Below, in pieces: positions 36,028-43,357 of a DNA stretch of 64,000 nt. Within the stretch, counting starts at the first letter, position 1. Each line of letters opens with the position of its first letter. A model generated the notes under the pieces. That model had not been told where the DNA came from and did no database searches. It was given only the letters and a program-made list of their open reading frames with translations. A program made the position numbers and the translations under genes. Source of the stretch: an uncultured Candidatus Saccharibacteria bacterium (GTDB taxonomy: Bacteria > Patescibacteriota > Saccharimonadia > Saccharimonadales > Saccharimonadaceae); the NCBI GenBank assembly GCA_947302125.1, contig CAMYUL010000004.1, forward strand, positions 1 to 64,000, read 5' to 3'.

Positions 36028-36056
36028 TTTACATTCTCCGCTCTCTGTGTTAAAAT
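36028..36056 (+). promoter_or_regulatory. tRNA-Glu promoter
   Basis: TTTACA (36028-36033), 17 nt, TAAAAT (36051-36056); the tRNA 5' end is 10 nt downstream. Confidence 0.75.
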
Positions 36057-36065
36057 AAAACAAGT

Positions 36066-36142
36066 GGTTCCGTCGTCTAGTGGTCTAGGACGTCTGGTTC
36101 TCATCCAGAAAATCGCGGGTTCGACTCCCGCCGGAATCACCA
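36066..36142 (+). tRNA. tRNA-Glu (anticodon CTC)
   Basis: Acceptor GGTTCCG/CGGAATC, anticodon stem TCTGG/CCAGA with loop TTCTCAT (anticodon CTC), T-arm GCGGG/CCCGC with TTCGACT, discriminator A and encoded CCA (36140-36142). Confidence 0.96.
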
Positions 36143-36152
36143 AACTAGGATC

Positions 36153-36176
36153 AGAGCCAAAAGTAGGCTCTTTTTT
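36153..36176 (+). terminator. Terminator of tRNA-Glu
   Basis: AGAGCC (36153-36158), 7-nt loop, GGCTCT, followed by T6. Confidence 0.9.
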
Positions 36177-36259
36177 ATATCACGAAACTACACTATAAAC
36201 CCACTCGAAAGGGCTTATTTTTATTGCTTTTTTAAGGAGAAAATGTTATAATTAAGCGT

Positions 36260-37663
36260 ATGAAAACTCTTCCTATCGTCGCATTAATTGGCCAGACTAA
36301 CGCCGGCAAATCCAGCCTGCTTAATCGTTTTGCGCACAAAAATATTGCCATTGTAGCCAGGGAAGAGGGCACCACTCGCGACAATGTTGTTACTAGCATT
36401 GACGACAAATTCCTACTAGTCGACACCGCCGGTCTTAAAAACCCAGAAGATAGTTTCGAGGCCAGCATCCAGGAGCAGATTAATGACGCTATCGACTCCG
36501 CCGAAATTATCCTACTTACCGTCGACTCTACCAAGTATTTCAACCATTACGACAAGAATATTGCTAAGTCCGCGCTCCGCTCCAAGAAGCCGGTATTCTT
36601 GCTACTCAATAAGTCCGACCGCGGCGAGGCTCTAGACATAAACGAGTTCCGCGCTCTAGGCATCGATGAGTCGTATATTTTCCGCACTTCCGCCACCACC
36701 GGTCAGGGAATCGCAGAGGTTAAAAAGGCAATTCTAGCAAAAATCCCAGAGCCAAAAGCTTCCATCAAAGACGACGAAAACACCTTAAAGATTGCCCTTA
36801 TCGGCCGTCCAAATGTCGGCAAATCCAGTCTTTTTAATTCTCTTGCCAAGAAACAACAGGCCATCGTCAGCAGCCGCCAGGGAACCACTCGCGATATCAA
36901 TCGTGTAGAGATTAAATACCACGGTCGCACCCTAGAAATCCTTGACACCGCCGGCCTCAGAAAGCCCGGCCGCCGCGAAGTCGGCATTGAGAAATTCTCC
37001 GCCATCCGCACCCTCGCCGCCATCGAAGAGGCCGATATTTGCGCCCTTCTAGTAGATTCCACCGAGCCACACTCCAAGCTCGACCAGTCTCTCGCCGGCC
37101 AAATCGTCGAAGCTGGCAAGGGAATTATCATGGTTGTTACTAAGTCCGACCTCTTAGAAAACGCCGAACCAACCAATTACTTCGGCGAAGAAAACATCAA
37201 AAACCGCACCGCCGCCGACTTCCTATTAGACCAACTCGAGCGCGATTTCAACTTCTTACCATACGCACCGGTACTCTTTACCAGCTCCGAAACTGGCAAA
37301 AACGTCACTAAGCTATTCGAGCTCGCCGAGCAAATCGACGAAGCCCGTCATCACCAAATTGCCACCAAGGACTTAAACCACATCTTACAGGAGGCCAAAT
37401 CCGAACACTTGCCAGCCGGCCTTAAAAACACTCATCCAAAGCCGAAATACATTGTCCAGACCGACGTCTGTCCGCCATGGTTCGTCATTCACGGCCACGA
37501 TCTCGACCTCTTGCACTGGTCTTACAAGCGTTTCTTGGAGCGCAAAATCCGCGAATTTTACCCTTATGTTGGTACGCCAATCATGTTCTCATTTAGAAGT
37601 GACAATAGTAAAAAAGCACAAGATCTAGAAGACGGTGCCCCTGCAAAGAGAAAGGTTAGCTAA
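36260..37663 (+). CDS. der: Ribosome-assembly GTPase Der (EngA)
   Basis: 467 aa with two tandem GTPase domains: G1 GQTNAGKSSLLNR with DTAGL, then G1 GRPNVGKSSLFNS with DTAGLRKPGRR and TKSD, and a C-terminal KH-like domain (VQTDVCPPWFVIHGHD). Acts in 50S assembly. TATAAT (36247-36252) is 7 nt before ATG. pth follows after 2 nt. Confidence 0.96.
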   Translation: MKTLPIVALIGQTNAGKSSLLNRFAHKNIAIVAREEGTTRDNVVTSIDDKFLLVDTAGLKNPEDSFEASIQEQINDAIDSAEIILLTVDSTKYFNHYDKNIAKSALRSKKPVFLLLNKSDRGEALDINEFRALGIDESYIFRTSATTGQGIAEVKKAILAKIPEPKASIKDDENTLKIALIGRPNVGKSSLFNSLAKKQQAIVSSRQGTTRDINRVEIKYHGRTLEILDTAGLRKPGRREVGIEKFSAIRTLAAIEEADICALLVDSTEPHSKLDQSLAGQIVEAGKGIIMVVTKSDLLENAEPTNYFGEENIKNRTAADFLLDQLERDFNFLPYAPVLFTSSETGKNVTKLFELAEQIDEARHHQIATKDLNHILQEAKSEHLPAGLKNTHPKPKYIVQTDVCPPWFVIHGHDLDLLHWSYKRFLERKIREFYPYVGTPIMFSFRSDNSKKAQDLEDGAPAKRKVS

Positions 37664-37665
37664 AG

Positions 37666-38184
37666 ATGAAATTAATTGTCGGTTTTGGCAATCCAGAAGC
37701 AAAATATAACTTTACCCGCCACAATTCCGGCTTCTTAGCCTTAGATTTTTATGCCAAAATCAAAGACCTTTCCTGGGAAAAGACCGAAAAAATGGGTGCC
37801 ATCTGGCTAAAGACCAAGGATGCTATCTTTATCAAGCCTCAGACTTATTACAACGAGGTTGGGCGCAGCATCCAAGCCTTCGCTCACTTCTATAAGATCA
37901 AACCCGCCGATATTTTAATCGTTTGCGATGATTTCAACCTCGAATTTGGCAAAATTCGCCTCCGCGAAAAAGGCTCCGCCGGCGGCAATAATGGCCTAAA
38001 ATCCACCATTAAAGAGCTCGGCACCGAAGAATTCCCACGCCTCCGCCTCGGTACTGGCAACCCAGAACTCCGTCAAAAACTCGGCGACACCGACTTTGTC
38101 CTTGGTAAATTCACCCCAGACGAAAAAGCCGCCCTCCCAGACATCCTCCGCGAAGTCTCCGCCAAGCTTGACGAAATTATCTAA
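37666..38184 (+). CDS. pth: Peptidyl-tRNA hydrolase
   Basis: 172 aa, slightly short. GFGNPEAKYNFTRHNSGFLALD contains the conserved Asn and catalytic His; DDFNLEFGKIRLREKGSAGGNNGLKS is the second signature. Releases tRNA from drop-off peptidyl-tRNA. Its stop overlaps the convergent dprA by 8 bp. Confidence 0.95.
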   Translation: MKLIVGFGNPEAKYNFTRHNSGFLALDFYAKIKDLSWEKTEKMGAIWLKTKDAIFIKPQTYYNEVGRSIQAFAHFYKIKPADILIVCDDFNLEFGKIRLREKGSAGGNNGLKSTIKELGTEEFPRLRLGTGNPELRQKLGDTDFVLGKFTPDEKAALPDILREVSAKLDEII

Positions 38185-39145
38185 TCATCCATCGATTCGC
38201 ACCTAGGGACTTAATCGCCCCCTTGATTTCCAGCGCCGTCACCGCCTGAGAAAAGTCCGCCGCAGAGAAACCGCCTTTCTCAATGATTTCATCGCCATCA
38301 CAAATCCCAGACACCAAAAACCCCAAAACCTGCACTTCCACCTCTGTTTCTGCCAGCAGGGAAAGTTGCTGTAATTTCTTTTCCTGCGCCGATAGACGCC
38401 GCTTGTGAACGTCGCCTCTCCCACCACATTTTGCATCACCTCTGCCATAGCCCACACTATCATCATCGCCCCTATTAAAACCACTAGGGAATAACAGCCC
38501 CAAAAGATCCGCCTCCTCTGTATAAGGCGCCGCCCCCTGCGCCAACAACTTATTGCACCCCTTAGATGACAGCCGCGTAATGTCTCCCGGCACCACCATC
38601 AGATCCTTCCCCTGGTACAGTGCGTGTGTTGCAGTATTAAGTGACCCGCTCCTATCCGCCGCCTCCGCCACCAGCACCACGTCCGACAGCCCGGAAATTA
38701 TCCGATTTCTCTCTAGAAACCGCACCTTAAGATGCGTCTTACCTTCCGCCAAATCATCTGGCCCATATTCAGAAATCACCGCCCCGCCCTTTTCTACAAT
38801 CTCTCCGGCCAGTCTTACGTGCTCCTTCGGATACACCTCTGTAATTGGTGTCCCCAGCACCGCCACCGTCACACCACCCGCATCTAACGCACCCCTGTGC
38901 GCGATTGAATCTATCCCATACGCCAGACCCGAAACTACCACCGCCCCCGCCTTCGCCGCCGCATAGGCCGCCTTATACGCCACCTCATATCCATAAGAGG
39001 TATTCTTCCTAGCCCCCACGATCGCCACAGTAGGGCATTTTTTGGGCAATTTTCCATAAAAATACAACATTTTTACGTTAAGCGCAAGCGGAATTAACAC
39101 CTCTGTAAATTCATGCTCTTGGGGTGAGATTTTATTGATTTTCAT
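38177..39145 (-). CDS. dprA: DNA processing protein DprA
   Basis: 322 aa. Rossmann core with VAIVGARKNTSYGYEVA, SGLAYGIDSIAHRGALDAGG, NRIISGLSDVVLVAEA, GSLNTATHA and a small C-terminal winged-helix-like part. It loads RecA on incoming single strands in natural transformation, so the organism may be competent. The N-terminal SAM domain is lacking. The start at 39145 (MKINKISP) is preferred; an in-frame ATG at 39181 would add 12 hydrophobic residues and overlap the ncRNA promoter. Confidence 0.88.
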   Translation of the reverse strand: MKINKISPQEHEFTEVLIPLALNVKMLYFYGKLPKKCPTVAIVGARKNTSYGYEVAYKAAYAAAKAGAVVVSGLAYGIDSIAHRGALDAGGVTVAVLGTPITEVYPKEHVRLAGEIVEKGGAVISEYGPDDLAEGKTHLKVRFLERNRIISGLSDVVLVAEAADRSGSLNTATHALYQGKDLMVVPGDITRLSSKGCNKLLAQGAAPYTEEADLLGLLFPSGFNRGDDDSVGYGRGDAKCGGRGDVHKRRLSAQEKKLQQLSLLAETEVEVQVLGFLVSGICDGDEIIEKGGFSAADFSQAVTALEIKGAIKSLGANRWMIR

Positions 39146-39164
39146 AAAAAATATGAAAAAAGTG

Positions 39165-39193
39165 TTGACTTTATTTTTCAACTGTGCTATAAT
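39165..39193 (+). promoter_or_regulatory. Strong promoter of the plus-strand structured RNA
   Basis: TTGACT (39165-39170), 17 nt, TATAAT (39188-39193) after CTGTGC. Confidence 0.82.
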
Positions 39194-39199
39194 GATAAC

Positions 39200-39548
39200 A
39201 GTTAGGGGTCAAAAAGACCTCAAACTGCACCTAAATAAATCATAATTTCTATCTACTATTTTAGCATACTTTTGCTGAAAAAGTAGACGAAGTTGCGTAT
39301 TCTCGAACCCCTTCGGGCTTATGATTTCTCTTTTATGGTCCTAAGCTTATAAGTATTACCTCCACTTTGAAGGATCTTTCGAGGATATAGCAACCCCCAC
39401 AACCGGCGGGCCCCAATTTGTGTGAGGTGGGTCGCGCTTCCGGGGCTTCCCCGGTATCTGGCAAAAGAAGCGTTGCGGGGATTACAAAGAGCCCTCAGGC
39501 GGGATTAGGTGATGCCCACCCTTACCTAATCCCACCCGAGGGCTTTTT
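39200..39548 (+). ncRNA. Candidate structured RNA, ~349 nt, unassigned
   Basis: Promoter and terminator bracket a non-coding segment between dprA and topA. Helices: CAGTT/AACTG (39199-39227) enclosing GGGGTC-AAAAA-GACCTC; AAATCATAA/TTATGATTT (39237-39245 with 39319-39327) enclosing CTACT/AGTAG and TTAGCA/TGCTGA; CGCTTC/GAAGCG (39435-39472) enclosing CCGGGG/CCCCGG; and the compound terminator AGCCCTC/GAGGGCT with inner GGGATTAGGT/ACCTAATCCC (39490-39544), then T5. No tmRNA, RNase P or SRP hallmark is visible. It could also act as a leader, but topA has its own -10 after the terminator. Confidence 0.65.
39490..39548 (+). terminator. Compound terminator of the plus-strand structured RNA
   Basis: Outer stem AGCCCTC/GAGGGCT, inner stem GGGATTAGGT/ACCTAATCCC, then TTTTT. 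Confidence 0.92.
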
Positions 39549-39602
39549 GCTGTCTCAATAACCCATCCCGCTCAAGCTTGACAAGTGTGATACAATTAAG
39601 AT

Positions 39603-41912
39603 ATGTCAAAAAATTTAGTCATCGTCGAGTCGCCTGCCAAGGCGAAAACTATTGAGAAGTATCTTGGGCAAGATTTCAAGGTTATGTCCTCTGTTGGACA
39701 CGTCAGAAAAGATACCAAAGTTGACCCAGAAAATGACTTCGAGGTTACTTACGAAATCGACGCCGACCATAAGAAAATTGTAGAAGATCTAAAAAAAGCC
39801 GCCGCAAAATCCGACAAAATCTGGCTCGCTACCGATGAAGACCGCGAAGGAGAGTCAATTTCTTGGCACTTAATCGAGGTGCTTAACTTACCAAAAACCA
39901 CCAGCCGCATCACTTTCCACGAAATCACCGAGCCAGCCCTAAAGGAAGCTATCAAAAACCCCCGCAAAGTCGACATGGACATGGTCTATAGCCAGCAAGC
40001 TAGACAGACCTTAGATATGCTCGTCGGTTATGATTTGTCTGGCGCAGTCCGCAAAAAAGTCCCTGGCGCCATCAGCGCCGGCCGTGTCCAGAGCCCAGCT
40101 TTAAGGCTCGTCGTTGAGAAAGAGCGCGAAATCGAAAAATTCGCCACCAGCTCTACTTATAAAGTTTCTGGCAAATTCAATAAGCAGGGCCTAAAAACCA
40201 CTTTTGAAGCCGTACTAGACGGAGATAGCCCAGATACTAAGGACAAGGCAAAAAAGCTCTTAGAGAGCCTAAAAACCGCCAAATACAGCGTTTTAAGCAC
40301 AAGCGAAACCGAGGCTTTGAAGGCCAATCCAGTGCCATTTGCTACTGCCGCACTTCAGATTGAAGCTAACGCCAAGCTCGGCTTTTCATCCAGCACCACT
40401 ATGCGCGCCGCCCAGGGACTTTACCAGGCTGGTCACATCACCTACCACCGCACCGACTCGCTTAATCTCTCTACTCAGGCCTTAGCCAGCATCGCAAAAT
40501 ATATTGAGAAGAATTATGGCAAAGAATATCTCAAAGTCCGCCATTTCAAAACTAAATCCGCCGGCGCCCAGGAAGCCCACGAGGCCATCCGCCCAACCCA
40601 CATTGAAACAGAGGTTGCAGGCGCCAATGATTACGAAAAACGCCTTTATAACCTTATTCGCACCCGCACTCTAGCCACTCAAATGGCTAACGCCAAGGTT
40701 AACCGCACTACCGTCAAAATTGACACAAACAAGAAAGTCACCTTCACCGCTAAGGGCGAAGTAATTATCTTCGACGGCTTTCTTAAAGTCTATGGCAAGT
40801 CTAAAGAATTAGATCTACCAAAGTTAGCAAAAGGCGACGAGCTAGAATCACAGGAAATCACCGCTCGCGAGACCTTCGCCAAGCCGCCTGCTCGCTACAC
40901 CGAAGGCTCTCTAGTTAAGAAGCTTGAAGAGCTCGGCATCGGCCGCCCATCCACTTATGCTTCCATTATGTCCGCCATCCAGGCCCGCGGCTACGTCATC
41001 AAGGGCGACTCCGAAGGTGAAGAGCGCGAAGTCACTGAATTTACGCTCAAAAACGCTAAGATTACCGAGGAAAAAGTCTCAGAAAAATCCGGCTCCACCA
41101 AGGGCAAACTCATTCCTACCCCTGTCGGCGAGCTAGTCTCCGATTTCCTGACTGATCATTTTAACGAAATTGTCGATTACGGATTTACCGCCGGCATCGA
41201 GGAAGATCTTGATAAAATTGCCGAGAAAAAGCTTGAAAAGGTCAAGATGCTAAGAAGTTTCTACGGCCCATTCACTAAGCTTGTCAAAAATTCCGACGAT
41301 GTTGCTCGTTATAATAATTCCACCTCTCTTGGCGTAGATCCAAAAACAGGGAAGAATATCTATGCCAAGATCGGCAAAAACGGCGGCTTCATTCAGCTTG
41401 GAGAAAACGAGAAAGAATCCGGTGAGAAGCCACGCTTCGCCCCTCTACCGAAGGGCGCCACTGTCAAAACTGTCACTTTCGAGCAAGCCTTAAAACAACT
41501 TGCCCTTCCAGCTCTTCCGCGCAACCTCGGCACCGCCAAAGACGGCACAGAGATTATTGCCGCCGCCGGTCCTTTCGGTCCATATCTTAAATGCGGCAAA
41601 TATAATATCCCAATTAAAGGTTATGACCCCTATAAGATTACCCTTAAGGATGCTGAACCTCTTTATAAGAAAAAAATTGACAGTATTATTGCCGACTGGG
41701 ACGATATTATGATTATTGTCGGCGCCTACGGCCCTTACGTCAAAGGCCCAGGTCGTCACAACAACGTCAAGATCCCTAAAGAAATTGATCCAAAGAAACT
41801 AACTAGAGCTCAAGCTGAAAAAATCTTAAAAGAAAAACCAAAATCCGCTCGTCATGCTCCTCATAAGAGGAAAAAGACCACTAAGAAGACGGCAAAAAAG
41901 AAGACTAAATAG
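39603..41912 (+). CDS. topA: DNA topoisomerase I
   Basis: 769 aa. Toprim domain (VIVESPAKAKTIEKYLG ... TDEDREGESISWH), active-site tyrosine in GHITYHRTDSLNLS, and PPARYTEGSLVKKLEELGIGRPSTYASI. The cysteine zinc fingers of E. coli TopA are absent; the C-terminus has topoisomerase C-terminal repeats (AAAGPFGPYLKCGKYN, VGAYGPYVKGPGRHN) and a Lys-rich tail. Relaxes negative supercoils. A TACAAT box (39591-39596) lies 6 nt before ATG. Confidence 0.97.
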   Translation: MSKNLVIVESPAKAKTIEKYLGQDFKVMSSVGHVRKDTKVDPENDFEVTYEIDADHKKIVEDLKKAAAKSDKIWLATDEDREGESISWHLIEVLNLPKTTSRITFHEITEPALKEAIKNPRKVDMDMVYSQQARQTLDMLVGYDLSGAVRKKVPGAISAGRVQSPALRLVVEKEREIEKFATSSTYKVSGKFNKQGLKTTFEAVLDGDSPDTKDKAKKLLESLKTAKYSVLSTSETEALKANPVPFATAALQIEANAKLGFSSSTTMRAAQGLYQAGHITYHRTDSLNLSTQALASIAKYIEKNYGKEYLKVRHFKTKSAGAQEAHEAIRPTHIETEVAGANDYEKRLYNLIRTRTLATQMANAKVNRTTVKIDTNKKVTFTAKGEVIIFDGFLKVYGKSKELDLPKLAKGDELESQEITARETFAKPPARYTEGSLVKKLEELGIGRPSTYASIMSAIQARGYVIKGDSEGEEREVTEFTLKNAKITEEKVSEKSGSTKGKLIPTPVGELVSDFLTDHFNEIVDYGFTAGIEEDLDKIAEKKLEKVKMLRSFYGPFTKLVKNSDDVARYNNSTSLGVDPKTGKNIYAKIGKNGGFIQLGENEKESGEKPRFAPLPKGATVKTVTFEQALKQLALPALPRNLGTAKDGTEIIAAAGPFGPYLKCGKYNIPIKGYDPYKITLKDAEPLYKKKIDSIIADWDDIMIIVGAYGPYVKGPGRHNNVKIPKEIDPKKLTRAQAEKILKEKPKSARHAPHKRKKTTKKTAKKKTK

Positions 41913-41917
41913 CTATA

Positions 41918-42041
41918 AATAGCACCACTTACATAAAAAATCTAGTGCAAGGTGAATTGTCAAAATGACACTAAAGTTGTCATTTTGACTTCAATTCAGC
42001 CTTGATATGCACTAGAGTTTTTTATGTATCGTGGTGCTATT
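41918..42041. repeat. 124-bp nested palindrome / terminator containing the 53-bp shared core
   Basis: Starts 6 bp after the topA stop. Outer arms AATAGCACCAC/GTGGTGCTATT and ACATAAAAAA/TTTTTTATGT and TCTAGTGCA/TGCACTAGA nest around a core at 41950-42002 that is itself palindromic (CAAAATGACA / TGTCATTTTG). The T-run on the 3' side makes it a likely topA terminator. The core is identical, in inverted orientation, to 55476-55528. Confidence 0.9.
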
Positions 42042-42182
42042 CTTTGTTATTCTTCATTATTCTTGCCGCTTTTCACCGTTCTTATTTGCCATATTCCGCT
42101 TATTTTTGAACTTTTTCAAAATAAATTATTGACTATGTAAAAAATGTGGTACAATAGAACATAGAAAGTCAAAAAATATAAG

Positions 42183-42211
42183 TTGACATTTGCACAAAAA
42201 TATGCTATCAT
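42183..42211 (+). promoter_or_regulatory. Promoter of the sigma-4/HARE-type gene
   Basis: TTGACA (42183-42188), 17 nt, TATCAT (42206-42211) after TATGC. A second possible promoter (TTGACT...TACAAT near 42130-42155) has a short 15-nt spacer. An AAGGAAAA RBS precedes the ATG, so this mRNA has a leader. The 42042-42150 stretch is T-rich and otherwise featureless. Confidence 0.75.
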
Positions 42212-42258
42212 AAGCTAAATGAACAATATTAACTGAGGTGGAATAAAGGAAAATTTTC

Positions 42259-43290
42259 ATGGACCAAAATGCGGATGTGATCGCAAATGCGATCAAAGGC
42301 AGCCTAAAAATTATCGAACAAGACCGTGAAAGAGAAATTATCACGCGTCGTTTCGGGCTAAACGGGTCGAAAGAGACCCTTGAACAAATCGGCGAAATGT
42401 TATCTATTACACGTGAACGTGTTCGCCAACTAGAAAAAGCTATTTTAATTAGACTTAAAGTTTGCTCCGAAGATGGACAAATCAAAGAGCTAGCCGCCGC
42501 TGAAAAGATTATCATCCGCAATCTTACAGAAATGGGCCGCATCGCTCGCGTTTCTTCCTTAGCCGACAAAATTTACGGCCATACCACCTCCGAAGAAGAA
42601 CGTGCTGGTCTCAGCTTCCTTGGTAGCATCTCTGCAGCTCTTACTACTATTGATGAGAATGATCAATATTACGCCGCTATCGGTATTGCCGAATACGGTG
42701 ACACCTCTAAGGTAAAATCCAAAGTTGACGAAATTGTTTCTGTTGTCAAAAAAGAGAAGAAGCCAGTCACTATTGATAATCTCGATGAGATGCTTGACTA
42801 TGAGCACCCTTCTCATATCGAAGCTGTCGCTTCTGTTTCCAAGCAGTTAGCTACCCTAAACGGCCTCTGGGGCCTTGCTAAATGGCCAACCGTTAATCCA
42901 AAGAATATTCGCGACAAGATCTTCGTAATCCTCGAGAGCAAGAAGGAGCCAATGCACTTCGCTGACATTGCTGCCGCTATCGAAAGCTCTGATTTTAAGA
43001 GAAAAAATGTCACCGTCCAGGCTATTCATAATGAGCTTATTAAGGATGATCGCTTCGTGCTTATTGGCCGCGGCATCTACGCACTAGACAGCTGGGGCTA
43101 CGCAAAGGGAACTGTATCTGATATTATCAAGGGCATCCTCGAAAAATCTGGTAAAGCTATGACCAGGGAAGAAATCGTCCGCGAAGTTCTTCACGCCCGC
43201 AAAGTCAAAGAAACTACTATCCTTCTCAACCTCCAAAACAAGAAATTCTTTGAAAAAGTCGGCAAAAACTCTTACAAACTTGCCAAATAA
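42259..43290 (+). CDS. Sigma-70 region 4-like regulator with HARE-type winged helices
   Basis: 343 aa. Residues 20-75 (REREIITRRFGLNG ... TLEQIGEMLSITRERVRQLE) closely match sigma-70 region 4, the -35-binding helix-turn-helix. No region 2 or 3 is present, so it cannot be a complete sigma factor. The C-terminal 200 residues contain two copies of a winged-helix pattern (about 215-285 and 290-343: MHFADIAAAIES, MTREEIVREVLHARKV, ending FEKVGKNSYKLAK) like the HARE-HTH/RNA polymerase delta domain. It probably binds DNA or polymerase and modulates transcription; the targets are unknown. Confidence 0.8.
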   Translation: MDQNADVIANAIKGSLKIIEQDREREIITRRFGLNGSKETLEQIGEMLSITRERVRQLEKAILIRLKVCSEDGQIKELAAAEKIIIRNLTEMGRIARVSSLADKIYGHTTSEEERAGLSFLGSISAALTTIDENDQYYAAIGIAEYGDTSKVKSKVDEIVSVVKKEKKPVTIDNLDEMLDYEHPSHIEAVASVSKQLATLNGLWGLAKWPTVNPKNIRDKIFVILESKKEPMHFADIAAAIESSDFKRKNVTVQAIHNELIKDDRFVLIGRGIYALDSWGYAKGTVSDIIKGILEKSGKAMTREEIVREVLHARKVKETTILLNLQNKKFFEKVGKNSYKLAK

Positions 43291-43357
43291 TTTTATCAGA
43301 AACTAATTAGTGGGTTTCTTTTCCATAGATTTTATGCTAAAATGATTATGTAAGATT

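Noticed and set aside
39337..39345. GGTCCTAAG, which occurs in 23S rRNA and the I-CeuI site
   Set aside because: Only nine bases match; surrounding sequence is not rRNA-like.
39421..39548. T-box-like antiterminator (GGTGGGTCGCG before a terminator)
   Set aside because: No specifier-loop organisation is seen and the next gene is topA with its own promoter, so the T-box idea has no support.
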